A stretch of DNA of 17,830 bases. Origin: Acetobacteraceae bacterium (GTDB lineage: Bacteria > Pseudomonadota > Alphaproteobacteria > Acetobacterales > Acetobacteraceae). This document shows, one piece after another, positions 6,651 to 13,991 of the stretch. The notes under the pieces were generated by a model that made no database searches, had not been told where the DNA came from, and worked only from the letters and a program-made list of their open reading frames with translations. Every line of letters begins with the position of its first letter. The first letter of the stretch is position 1. The stretch lies in the NCBI GenBank assembly GCA_025356735.1, contig JANXRT010000414.1:1-17830 (forward strand), read 5' to 3'. Made by a program: the position numbers and the translations under genes.

Positions 6651-9011
6651 TTACTCGGCGGCCTGCATCTTGCGCGGCGGGGTCTGGATGACGGGCAGCA
6701 GGCCAGGCGCATCGAACGACCTGGCACGCCGCTCCTGCGATGCGGGTTCGTAGAGGGTGCCGCGCTGGGCCGGCTGGCGGCCTATCGAGTAGATCAGCTC
6801 CTCCATCGCGGCGGGCGGGAATTCCTGGCCGTGCTCTGTGCCGGCGGCGCGCGAGATGCTTTCGTTCATCAGCGTGCCGCCGAGGTCGTTGGCGCCGGCG
6901 TCGAGGCAAAGGGCGGCGCCGAGCGGGCCCATCTTGACCCAGGAGGTCTGGATGTTGCGGATCACCGGGTGCAGCACGAGGCGGGAGACGGCGTGCATCA
7001 GGATCGCCTCGCGCACGGTCGGGCCGGTGCGGGCCAGGCCGCGCAGGTACATCGGCGCCTCCATGTGCACGAACGGCAGCGGCACGAATTCGGTGAAGCC
7101 GCCGGTTTCGACCTGGAGGTCGCGAAGCCGGAGCAGGTGGTTGGCCCAGTGCTCCGGACGCTCGACATGGCCGTACATGATGGTGGCGGTGGTGCGGAAG
7201 CCCTGGGCATGGGCGGCGCGCATGACGTCCAGCCATTCGGCGGTGTTGAGCTTGTCGGGGCATATCTTTTGCCGGATTTCGTCGTCGAGGATTTCGGCGG
7301 CGGTGCCGGGCAGGGTGCCTAGGCCGGCTTCCTTCAAGCGGCCCAGGAAGTCGAAGACGGGGATACCTAGGGTGGCGGCGCCCTGAAAGATTTCGAGCGG
7401 AGAGAAGGCGTGGATGTGCATCTCGGGAATTGCCGCCTTGATGGCGCGGACGATGCCGATATAGGTCTCGCCGGTGTAGTCCGGGTGGATGCCGCCCTGT
7501 AGGCAGACCTCGGTGGCGCCGCGGGCCCAGGCTTCCTCCGACCGGCGAACGATTTCGCCGATCGCCAGGTCGTAGGGGGTGCCGCGCAGCGCCTCGTGGG
7601 TCTTGCCCTTCGAGAATGCGCAGAAGGTGCATTTGTAGTAGCAGATGTTGGTGTAGTTGATGTTGCGGTTGACGACGTAGCGGACGGTTTTTCCGGCTGT
7701 CTTCTCCCGCAGCCCGTCGGCGGCGGTGATCACGGCCGCGTAGTCGATGTCGCGGGCGGCGAACAGGCGGACGATCTCGGCGGGTTCCAGGCGGGTGCCG
7801 GCAGCGGCGCGCGACAGGATTTTTTTCAGGGTCGGATCGATTTTGGCCAGGCGCGGCGCGGGCGGGGCCGGAATGGTTGTAAGGCCGGGCGCCCAGGTAT
7901 CATCGCGCACGAAGCCCTCGGCGTCGGAGGCGCGGCGGACTTTGGCGGCGATTGGCGGGGCCAGCCACTTCTCGGGTTGCATGACGTAGGCGGGGTAGAC
8001 TGGCAGCCGCTGCACCAGGATTTTTCCATGGTCGGCGGTGCGGGCCGCCAGTTTTTCCAGTTCCGGCCAGGGGGCTTCCGGGTTGACGTGGTCGGGCGTG
8101 ACCGGGGAGACGCCGCCCCAGTCGTTGATGCCGGCATTGATCAGCTCGCCGTATTCGATGGGAGTGAGGTTGGGCGGCGCCTGGAGGTTCATGTCGCCGC
8201 CGAGGATCGTGCGTGCCGCGGCGACGGTCCAGAGCATGTCGTCGAGGTCGGGTTCTTCGGCGTTGGCGCGTTTGGTATCGGGCTTGGCGCGGAAGTTCTG
8301 GACGATGACTTCCTGGATGTGGCCGTATTCCTGGTGCATGTCGCGGATGGCAAATAGCGCTTCGAGCCGTTCGCGCCTCGTCTCGCCGATGCCGATCAGG
8401 ATGCCGGTGGTGAACGGCACGGCCAGCTGGCCGGCGTGGCGCAGCATTTCGAGGCGCAGGACGGGGACTTTGTCGGGCGAGCCGTGATGCACGAAGCCAG
8501 GGGCCATCAGCCGCTCGGACAGGCTTTCGAGCATGATGCCCTGGCTGGCCGACACGGTTCGCAGCGTCGCGATCTCGTCGCGGGTCATCACGCCGGGATT
8601 GACGTGGGGCAGCAGGGTGGTTTCGCGCAGCACCAGCGCGCACATCTCGGCCAGGTAGCCGATGGTGGTTTCGTGGCCGAGGGCGGCCAGGGCCTCGCGC
8701 GCGGCGCGGTAGCGGAGTTCGGGCTTGTCGCCGAGGGTGAACAGCGCCTCAGTGCAGCCGGCGGCCTCGCCAGCGCGGGCGATCGCCAGGATTTCGTTGG
8801 CGGAGAGGTAGGCGGCATGGCCGGCGCGGGGTGTCTCGGCGAAAGTGCAGTAGTGGCAGACATCGCGGCATAGCTTGGTTAGCGGGATGAAGACTTTGCG
8901 GGAGTAGGACATTAGGCGGCCATGCGCTGCGTCTCGCATCTCTGCCGCTTCACGCATGAGGTCGGGCAGGGGTGTGGTTTCCAGATGGTGAAGCAGGGCG
9001 TCGTCGGTCAT
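6651..9011 (-). CDS. cofGH: Bifunctional FO synthase (CofG-CofH fusion), coenzyme F420 biosynthesis
   Basis: FO synthase, 786 aa, joining 5-amino-6-ribitylamino-uracil and tyrosine into 7,8-didemethyl-8-hydroxy-5-deazariboflavin (FO), the chromophore of coenzyme F420. Two radical-SAM domains are fused in the order of mycobacterial FbiC. The N-terminal CofG part has its 4Fe-4S cysteines in C-R-D-V-C-H-Y-C (C48, C52, C55) after R-K-V-F-I-P-L-T. The C-terminal CofH part has C-Y-Y-K-C-T-F-C (C457, C461, C464) after N-R-N-I-N-Y-T-N, with C-L-Q-G-G-I-H-P further on. Archaea and cyanobacteria usually encode the two halves separately. The start at 9011 gives a compact N-terminus; the frame is open to 9242, but that extension is low-complexity and overlaps the divergent promoter region. 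It is divergent from an LLM oxidoreductase, a likely F420 user. No other F420 genes (cofC, cofD, cofE) are in the window. Confidence 0.96.
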   Translation of the reverse strand: MTDDALLHHLETTPLPDLMREAAEMRDAAHGRLMSYSRKVFIPLTKLCRDVCHYCTFAETPRAGHAAYLSANEILAIARAGEAAGCTEALFTLGDKPELRYRAAREALAALGHETTIGYLAEMCALVLRETTLLPHVNPGVMTRDEIATLRTVSASQGIMLESLSERLMAPGFVHHGSPDKVPVLRLEMLRHAGQLAVPFTTGILIGIGETRRERLEALFAIRDMHQEYGHIQEVIVQNFRAKPDTKRANAEEPDLDDMLWTVAAARTILGGDMNLQAPPNLTPIEYGELINAGINDWGGVSPVTPDHVNPEAPWPELEKLAARTADHGKILVQRLPVYPAYVMQPEKWLAPPIAAKVRRASDAEGFVRDDTWAPGLTTIPAPPAPRLAKIDPTLKKILSRAAAGTRLEPAEIVRLFAARDIDYAAVITAADGLREKTAGKTVRYVVNRNINYTNICYYKCTFCAFSKGKTHEALRGTPYDLAIGEIVRRSEEAWARGATEVCLQGGIHPDYTGETYIGIVRAIKAAIPEMHIHAFSPLEIFQGAATLGIPVFDFLGRLKEAGLGTLPGTAAEILDDEIRQKICPDKLNTAEWLDVMRAAHAQGFRTTATIMYGHVERPEHWANHLLRLRDLQVETGGFTEFVPLPFVHMEAPMYLRGLARTGPTVREAILMHAVSRLVLHPVIRNIQTSWVKMGPLGAALCLDAGANDLGGTLMNESISRAAGTEHGQEFPPAAMEELIYSIGRQPAQRGTLYEPASQERRARSFDAPGLLPVIQTPPRKMQAAE

Positions 9012-9177
9012 GGGTTTGCGGGTCCGGCTTGGGGCGTGTTCCGCGTGACGCGGGTTCGCCTGTTGGGTGGACGCTGCCTCCGCCCGGTCGCTTCCGTCAA
9101 TGGAGATAGGAGGGGGGCTGCATTGCCGGGCCTGCCGGGATGCCGGATGATCGCGGAAAGTGGGAAGGGAGACGACC

Positions 9178-10143
9178 ATGAAGTTCGGTTTCAGCGCGCC
9201 GGTGAGTGGGGCGCTTTGCGCGCCCGGGCCGATGACCCGCATCGCCGTCGAGGGCGAGGCGATGGGTTACGACTACCTGACGGTGAGCGACCACGTCGTC
9301 ATTCCGCGCGATATCGAGGCGAAGTATCCATATTCGGCGACCGGCGAGTTTCCCGCCGGCGGACGCCAGCCGCGGCATGAGCAACTGACGGCGCTGACCT
9401 GGATTGCGGCGAAGACGTCTCGCATCCGGCTGTTGACCTCGGTGATGGTGGTGCCGCACCGGCCGGCGGTGCTGACGGCCAAGATCGTTTCCACCCTAGA
9501 TCTGCTGTCGGGTGGCCGGGTGGAGCTGGGGATTGGCGCCGGGTGGATGCGCGAGGAGTTCGAGGCGCTTGGGGCGCCGGCTTTCGAGGCCCGCGGGCGG
9601 GTGACGGACGAGTATATCCTGGCGATGCGGGCGTTGTGGAACGACGAGAACCCGGCGTTCCAGGGCGAGCATGTGAGCTTCTCCAACATCGAGTTCGAGC
9701 CGAAGCCGCCGGCGCGGGAGAACGGGATGCACGGTCCGCGGATCTGGGTTGGCGGCGAGAGCGGGCCGGCGTTGCGGCGGGTGGCGAAGCTGGCGGATGG
9801 CTGGTTTCCGATCGGCGTCAATCCGGCGCATCTGTTGGAGACGCTGCCTCGGTTGTCGGCGGGCATTGATAAGTTGCGAGCGATGGTGGCTGAGGCGGGG
9901 CGCGATCCTGGGGCGATGCAGATTGGCTATCGGGTGCAGGCTTTTGGCGAGGGTATTCCCGCGTTGGGCACAGACGGCAATCGGCGGCTGTTTTCGGGTA
10001 GCGTTTCGGACATTGTCGGTGATGTTCGCGCGCTGCGTGATCTGGGCGTGGGTTGGCTGGATTTCGGCTATCCCGGATCTTCCGCCGAGGAGATCCTGTC
10101 GGCGATGCGTTCGTTCCACGAGTCGGTAATTTCTAAAGTATAG
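9178..10143 (+). CDS. LLM-class oxidoreductase, probably F420-dependent (Rv2161c-like)
   Basis: Luciferase-like monooxygenase-fold (TIM barrel) oxidoreductase, 321 aa. The start at 9178 has AAGGGAG ending six bases upstream. The N-terminal M-K-F-G-F-S-A-P-V, G-Y-D-Y-L-T-V-S-D-H-V-V-I-P, L-D-L-L-S-G-G-R-V-E-L-G-I-G-A-G-W and P-R-I-W-V-G-G-E-S are the conserved blocks of the class. The arrangement matches the subfamily named after mycobacterial Rv2161c, which is predicted to bind F420 rather than FMN. Cofactor choice is supported by the divergent FO synthase gene next to it; a flavin enzyme cannot be excluded from sequence alone. The substrate is unknown. A hairpin repeat begins right at its stop codon and separates it from a second LLM gene. 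Confidence 0.9.
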   Translation: MKFGFSAPVSGALCAPGPMTRIAVEGEAMGYDYLTVSDHVVIPRDIEAKYPYSATGEFPAGGRQPRHEQLTALTWIAAKTSRIRLLTSVMVVPHRPAVLTAKIVSTLDLLSGGRVELGIGAGWMREEFEALGAPAFEARGRVTDEYILAMRALWNDENPAFQGEHVSFSNIEFEPKPPARENGMHGPRIWVGGESGPALRRVAKLADGWFPIGVNPAHLLETLPRLSAGIDKLRAMVAEAGRDPGAMQIGYRVQAFGEGIPALGTDGNRRLFSGSVSDIVGDVRALRDLGVGWLDFGYPGSSAEEILSAMRSFHESVISKV

Positions 10144-10254
10144 GGGTTCAAAGGGGCGACGCCCTCCGCAGGCATTCCAACTGGCCGAAGGCGGCCAGTC
10201 AGAACCTTGGCCGGCTTCGCCCCTTTGCGGGTTTGGGCAGAGCCCAAGCTTTTT
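10142..10254. repeat. Dispersed hairpin repeat, copy 2 (long)
   Basis: Intergenic element starting on the LLM stop codon. Outer arms CAAAGGGGCG (10149-10158) and CGCCCCTTTG (10218-10227) are a perfect ten-base inverted repeat. Inside lies a hairpin CTGGCCG/CGGCCAG with an AAGG loop (10181-10198), and a terminator hairpin follows the right arm. The blocks 10143-10161, 10220-10231 and 10235-10245 match, in inverted orientation, 13946-13964 (one mismatch), 13933-13944 and 13916-13926. The 58 bases between the first two blocks are absent from the other copy. Confidence 0.75.
10231..10254 (+). terminator. Rho-independent-type terminator abutting the next RBS
   Basis: Stem TTGGGC/GCCCAA with an AGA loop (10233-10247), extendable by one G-U and one G-C pair, then five Ts (10250-10254). 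The Shine-Dalgarno GGAGG of the next gene begins at the very next base. See the findings for what this implies. Confidence 0.7.
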
Positions 10255-10265
10255 GGAGGTTGTTC

Positions 10266-11306
10266 ATGAAACTAGGCATGTTTCTTCGTTTGGGCGGTGC
10301 CAAGCCATCTTTGGATATGGAGACGGTGCTGGAGGCTGAGCGGTTAGGGTTTGACTCGGTCTGGACCGGCGAGGCTTACAGCACGGATGCGGTGACTCCG
10401 ATTGCCTGGGTGCTGGCGAGGACCACCAAGATCAAGGCGGGCACCTCGATCATGCAGATACCGGCGCGGACGCCGGCTTGTGCCGCGATGACGACAATGA
10501 CTTTGCAGGCTTTGTCGGGCAACCGGTTTTTGTGCGGGGTTGGGGTTTCGGGGCCTCAGGTGGTGGAGGGCTGGCACGGGACGCGGTTCGGCAAGCCGAT
10601 GCCGCGGACGCGGGAGTATATTCAGATCATCCGGCAGATCCTGGCGCGCGAGGCGCCGCTTACGTTCGATGGCGAGGAGTATCAGATTCCGTATCGGGGG
10701 CCGGATTCGACGGGGTTGGGGCGGCCGTTGAAGAGCATCATGCATGCGGACCCGAACGTGAAGTTCTATACGGCGGCGATCACGCCGGCGGGATTGCGAA
10801 CGGCGGGCGAGGTCGCGGACGGGACGTTGCCGATCTGGATGTCGCCGGAGCAGCCCAAGACGATTACCGACGCGATCGTCGAGGGTCGGCGGCGGGCCGG
10901 GAAATCCGAGAGTCTTTCCGACTTTGACGTGGCGCCGTATGTGCGGGTTCGGATGGGTGACGATCTGCAGGCTTGCCGGGATTCTGTGCGGCCGGATCTG
11001 GCGCTTTATATTGGCGGCATGGGGGCTCGGTCCAAGAACTATTACAACGATCTGACGCGCCGGCTGGGGTATGAGGAGGCGGCGGTCAACATTCAGAACC
11101 TTTATCTGGCGGGGTCGAAGAAGGAGGCGGAGGCGCTGGTGCCGGATGCCTTGATCGACGAGGTTTGTCTGGTGGGGTCGGCGGATCGGATACGGGACCG
11201 GCTGTCGGCCTGGAAGCAGGCGGCGGGGGATAACCAGGTCGGGACCATGTTGTTGAACGGGGCTTCGGTGGAGGCTATGCGGCTGGTGGCGGAGGCTGTG
11301 CTTTAG
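10266..11306 (+). CDS. LLM-class oxidoreductase, probably F420-dependent (Rv3520c-like)
   Basis: Second luciferase-like TIM-barrel oxidoreductase, 346 aa, starting M-K-L-G-M-F-L-R-L-G-G with GGAGG at 10255-10259. It shares only general class features with the preceding LLM protein (F-D-S-V-W-T-G-E-A-Y; I-P-A-R-T-P). The block G-V-G-V-S-G-P-Q-V-V-E-G-W-H-G followed by T-R-E-Y-I-Q-I-I-R-Q-I-L-A-R-E and L-G-R-P-L-K-S-I is typical of the subfamily named after mycobacterial Rv3520c, predicted to be F420-dependent. The two are therefore members of different subfamilies, not a recent tandem duplication. Expression may be affected by the terminator-like hairpin directly before its ribosome binding site. 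The substrate is unknown; related genes in actinobacteria sit near lipid or steroid catabolism, which is only a loose hint here. Confidence 0.9.
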   Translation: MKLGMFLRLGGAKPSLDMETVLEAERLGFDSVWTGEAYSTDAVTPIAWVLARTTKIKAGTSIMQIPARTPACAAMTTMTLQALSGNRFLCGVGVSGPQVVEGWHGTRFGKPMPRTREYIQIIRQILAREAPLTFDGEEYQIPYRGPDSTGLGRPLKSIMHADPNVKFYTAAITPAGLRTAGEVADGTLPIWMSPEQPKTITDAIVEGRRRAGKSESLSDFDVAPYVRVRMGDDLQACRDSVRPDLALYIGGMGARSKNYYNDLTRRLGYEEAAVNIQNLYLAGSKKEAEALVPDALIDEVCLVGSADRIRDRLSAWKQAAGDNQVGTMLLNGASVEAMRLVAEAVL

Positions 11307-11362
11307 GTGCGGCGCCGGCTGGGTTGATTGAGCCCTGGGATGCCCGCGGCGATGTGACCCGG

Positions 11363-12889
11363 TTACTCGCGCAAGCCGGCGCTGCGCAGGCCATCCATGA
11401 TGTGCTCAAGATCATCCGGCGCGGCGTTCCACTTGCGCAGTTCGGCGCGCGCCGAGAAATCGGGCTTGATTTCCATGATCCTGGCCAGGGCCGTCGCCGC
11501 GTCGGGGCTACCCATTCGGCCGAGCGCCGCACACTCCAGAAGATGCGTCCAGTAGAAGTGCGGCAAGCTTATCCGCTGCACGTCGGCAATGGTTTCCTGG
11601 TATTGGCCGCGGCTGAAATGCAGCCGCGCGAGGCTGAAATGGTACCATCCCGGATGCAACGGGTTGAGGCGTTGGGCGCGTTGGGTCAGTTCGACGCCGC
11701 GCTCGAACTCTCCCATGAAAGCCAAATAATGGCCGACATCGGCGAGCGTTTCGGGATCGTTAGGGTTCAGCTCCAGCGCGCGGGCGGCTTCGACCTCGAA
11801 CCTATCGTTTTCAGCTCGGAAGAAGTGGACGATGGCCAGCCAGCATCGGGCGTAGGCATTTTGCGGGTCCAGCTGCGTCGCGGCGAGCGCGTGCACCATC
11901 GCGCGGCCGATCGGGTTGGGCCGGGGGTTCATGTCGAACCGATGCTCGCCGAGATAGACGTTGGCGAGCAGCGCGTGCGCGTCCGACGATAGCGGATCGA
12001 GCTCGACGGCGCGTTCGAGCAGGTCCCGCGCCTCGGCATGGATGTCGGCGCGCAGCATCCACGTGTAGCGGCGTGCCCGCAGCAGGCAATCGTAGGCGTC
12101 GAGTTCGGCGGGCCGCTTGATCAGCGCGCGTCGCAGCGCCGCGTCCTGCGTTCGGACGCCGAGAGTTGCCGCGATGGTGCGCGTCACCTCGTCCTGAAGG
12201 GTAAAAATGTTTTCCATGTCGCCGTCGTAGTGGTCGCCCCACATCTGCAGGCCGGTCGTCGCGTCGATGAACTGGACGGAGATGCGAACGCGGCCGGCGG
12301 CGCGGCGCACGCTGCCCTGCACGACGTAGCCCGCGCGCAGTCGGTCGCGCAGCTCTGCGATGTCCACCGCCCGGCTCTTGAAATGGAAGGTCGAGGCGCC
12401 GGCGATGACCTGGAGATCGCGGAATCGCGACAAATTGGTGATGATGTCCTCGGTCAGGCCGTCGGCGAAATACTCGTCGGTCCCGGCGCTGAGGTTGGCG
12501 AACGGCAGGACGGCGAGAACCGGTTTTGACGATGGCTCGGCCAGTCGGTGCGGCGACCCGGCTTCCGCGGCGACCGGCGCGTCGTCTAGAACGACGACTT
12601 GGCCGGTGAATTCGAACCCGCGTCCGCGGATCGTTCTGATCTGGCGCGAGACATCGCCGAGCGCGCGCCGAGCGGCCTTGACGCAGCTGGAGATTGTCGC
12701 GTCCGAGACCGCCCGGCCACCCCATACCTCGTTCACGATCTCGTCCCGGCCGGTCACCCGGCCCGGATTATGGACGAAGAACAACAGCAGATCGAACACC
12801 AGAGGTTCGACGTGGCGGACCTGCCCGCCGTCGCACAGCTCAAATCTTTTTGCGTCGAGGGTGAATTGCGCAAACCGATATCGCACCAT
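11363..12889 (-). CDS. Winged-helix / TolB-like / TPR transcriptional regulator
   Basis: Cytoplasmic protein of 508 aa with three parts. Residues 1-100 form an OmpR/CadC-type winged helix (early V-E-P-L-V-F-D-L-L, then V-S-D-A-T-I-S-S-C-V-K-A-A-R-R-A-L-G-D and R-G-R-G-F-E-F). Residues about 122-255 form the TolB-like domain often found beside adenylate cyclase or winged-helix domains (V-L-P-F-A-N-L-S, D-G-L-T-E-D-I-I-T-N-L-S-R, Y-V-V-Q-G-S-V-R). The rest is a set of TPR-like helical repeats. No transmembrane segment is visible between DNA-binding and sensory parts, unlike CadC. The start is ATG 12889 or GTG 12886; GAGG lies two bases before the first and five before the second. It is divergent from a methyltransferase gene, which is a natural candidate target. 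The signal sensed is unknown. Confidence 0.88.
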   Translation of the reverse strand: MVRYRFAQFTLDAKRFELCDGGQVRHVEPLVFDLLLFFVHNPGRVTGRDEIVNEVWGGRAVSDATISSCVKAARRALGDVSRQIRTIRGRGFEFTGQVVVLDDAPVAAEAGSPHRLAEPSSKPVLAVLPFANLSAGTDEYFADGLTEDIITNLSRFRDLQVIAGASTFHFKSRAVDIAELRDRLRAGYVVQGSVRRAAGRVRISVQFIDATTGLQMWGDHYDGDMENIFTLQDEVTRTIAATLGVRTQDAALRRALIKRPAELDAYDCLLRARRYTWMLRADIHAEARDLLERAVELDPLSSDAHALLANVYLGEHRFDMNPRPNPIGRAMVHALAATQLDPQNAYARCWLAIVHFFRAENDRFEVEAARALELNPNDPETLADVGHYLAFMGEFERGVELTQRAQRLNPLHPGWYHFSLARLHFSRGQYQETIADVQRISLPHFYWTHLLECAALGRMGSPDAATALARIMEIKPDFSARAELRKWNAAPDDLEHIMDGLRSAGLRE

Positions 12890-13065
12890 GACCTCACGTG
12901 CGGGCTAGACCCCCGTTCAACTAGCACACCCTCTGACAATCCCCCAGAAATCCCCGGCTCCAGACAGGGTAATTCCCAGCTTGTCCCCAAGCATCGGGGG
13001 CCTGGCTGCGACATAAGCGATCGTCTTGTCAGCCGGCCGCACACCAGACCAGGGAGGATACGATC

Positions 13066-13890
13066 ATGGATGACACAATCGCGACCCCGCCGAACTACGC
13101 CGCCATCAAGTCCAGGCAGAATGCGGCCTGGGCGTCTGGCGACTATGCCCGCATCGGCGTCACGCTGCAGATCACCGGCGAGCAACTCGCCGAGGCGATG
13201 GACCTGCCGCCGGGAGCCAAGGTTCTTGACGTCGCGGCTGGCAACGGCAACGCGACGCTGGCCTTCGCCCGCCGCGGGTGCGACGTGACCTCGACCGATT
13301 ACGTGGACGCGCTGTTGATGCGGGGCCGGGCCCGGGCGGAGGCGGAAGGGCTGGAGATCGCGTGGCAGGTCGCCGATGCGGAGCAGTTGCCGTTCGAGGA
13401 CGGACGCTTCGACGCCGTCGTGTCGACCTTTGGCGTGATGTTCGCGCCGAATCAGGCGGCCGCGGCGGCCGAGATGGTCCGCGTGTGCCGGACGGGCGGC
13501 AGGATCGGCATGGCCAACTGGACGCCGGACGGGTTCATTGGCCAGCTGTTTAAGACGCTCGGGCGCCACGTGCCGCCACCGCCGGGTGTCATGTCGCCTG
13601 CGCTGTGGGGCAGCCGGCCCTGGCTCGATGAAGCTTTCGGGGCAGGCGCACGGTCAGTCGCGGTCAGCGAGCACTCGTTCGTGTTCCGGTATGCATCGCC
13701 GGAGCATTTCATCGATGTGTTTCGGACATATTACGGTCCGGTGCACAAGGCCTTCCTGTCGCTCGACGCGGCAGGGCAGGTGGCTCTGGAGGCGGATTTG
13801 CGCGAGCTCGTGGCGCGGTTCAACCGGTTGACCGATGGGACGATGCGTGTGCCGTCGGCGTATGCGGAAGTTATTGTGACGCGGAGTTGA
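13066..13890 (+). CDS. Class I SAM-dependent methyltransferase (UbiE/MenG-like)
   Basis: Methyltransferase of 274 aa with a seven-strand Rossmann-like domain. The start at 13066 has a strong GGGAGG at 13052-13057, eight bases upstream. Motif I is V-L-D-V-A-A-G-N-G-N-A-T-L (residues 53-65), the acidic strand-2 end is S-T-D-Y-V, and the motif D-A-E-Q-L-P-F-E-D-G-R-F-D-A-V-V-S-T-F-G-V-M-F-A-P (104-128) is the standard UbiE-like block. The C-terminal part, with a Pro-rich loop and aromatic residues, would shape the acceptor site but names no substrate. It is divergent from the winged-helix/TPR regulator across 176 bp, so the pair may form a regulator-target unit. The stop is followed by a hairpin repeat. 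Confidence 0.9.
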   Translation: MDDTIATPPNYAAIKSRQNAAWASGDYARIGVTLQITGEQLAEAMDLPPGAKVLDVAAGNGNATLAFARRGCDVTSTDYVDALLMRGRARAEAEGLEIAWQVADAEQLPFEDGRFDAVVSTFGVMFAPNQAAAAAEMVRVCRTGGRIGMANWTPDGFIGQLFKTLGRHVPPPPGVMSPALWGSRPWLDEAFGAGARSVAVSEHSFVFRYASPEHFIDVFRTYYGPVHKAFLSLDAAGQVALEADLRELVARFNRLTDGTMRVPSAYAEVIVTRS

Positions 13891-13911
13891 CGACGAACGC
13901 TGGAGGCAAGG

Positions 13912-13965
13912 CCAGGGGCTCTGCCCCTGGACCCCGCAAAGGGGCCGTCGCTCCTTTGAACCCCT
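13912..13965. repeat. Dispersed hairpin repeat, copy 3 (inverted relative to copy 2)
   Basis: Element 21 bases after the methyltransferase stop. CCAGGGG/CCCCTGG (13912-13930) is a seven-base hairpin with a five-base loop; next comes CAAAGGGG, paired imperfectly with CCTTTG (13937-13958). Blocks 13946-13964, 13933-13944 and 13916-13926 are reverse complements, with one mismatch in the first, of parts of the 10142-10254 element. Such elements, here always beside stop codons, probably work as transcript ends. Confidence 0.75.
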
Positions 13966-13991
13966 CTACTTAGGTTAGGCGCTCCGGGGTG

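Noticed and set aside
9012..9242. 77-residue N-terminal extension of FO synthase
   Set aside because: Low-complexity, without homology to CofG, and it would run across the start and RBS of the divergent LLM gene.
9178..11306. Tandem duplication of the LLM genes
   Set aside because: The two proteins share class motifs only and belong to different subfamilies, with different key blocks.
12890..13065. Operator in the regulator-methyltransferase gap
   Set aside because: I could see only a four-base CCCC/GGGG pairing, no convincing repeat.
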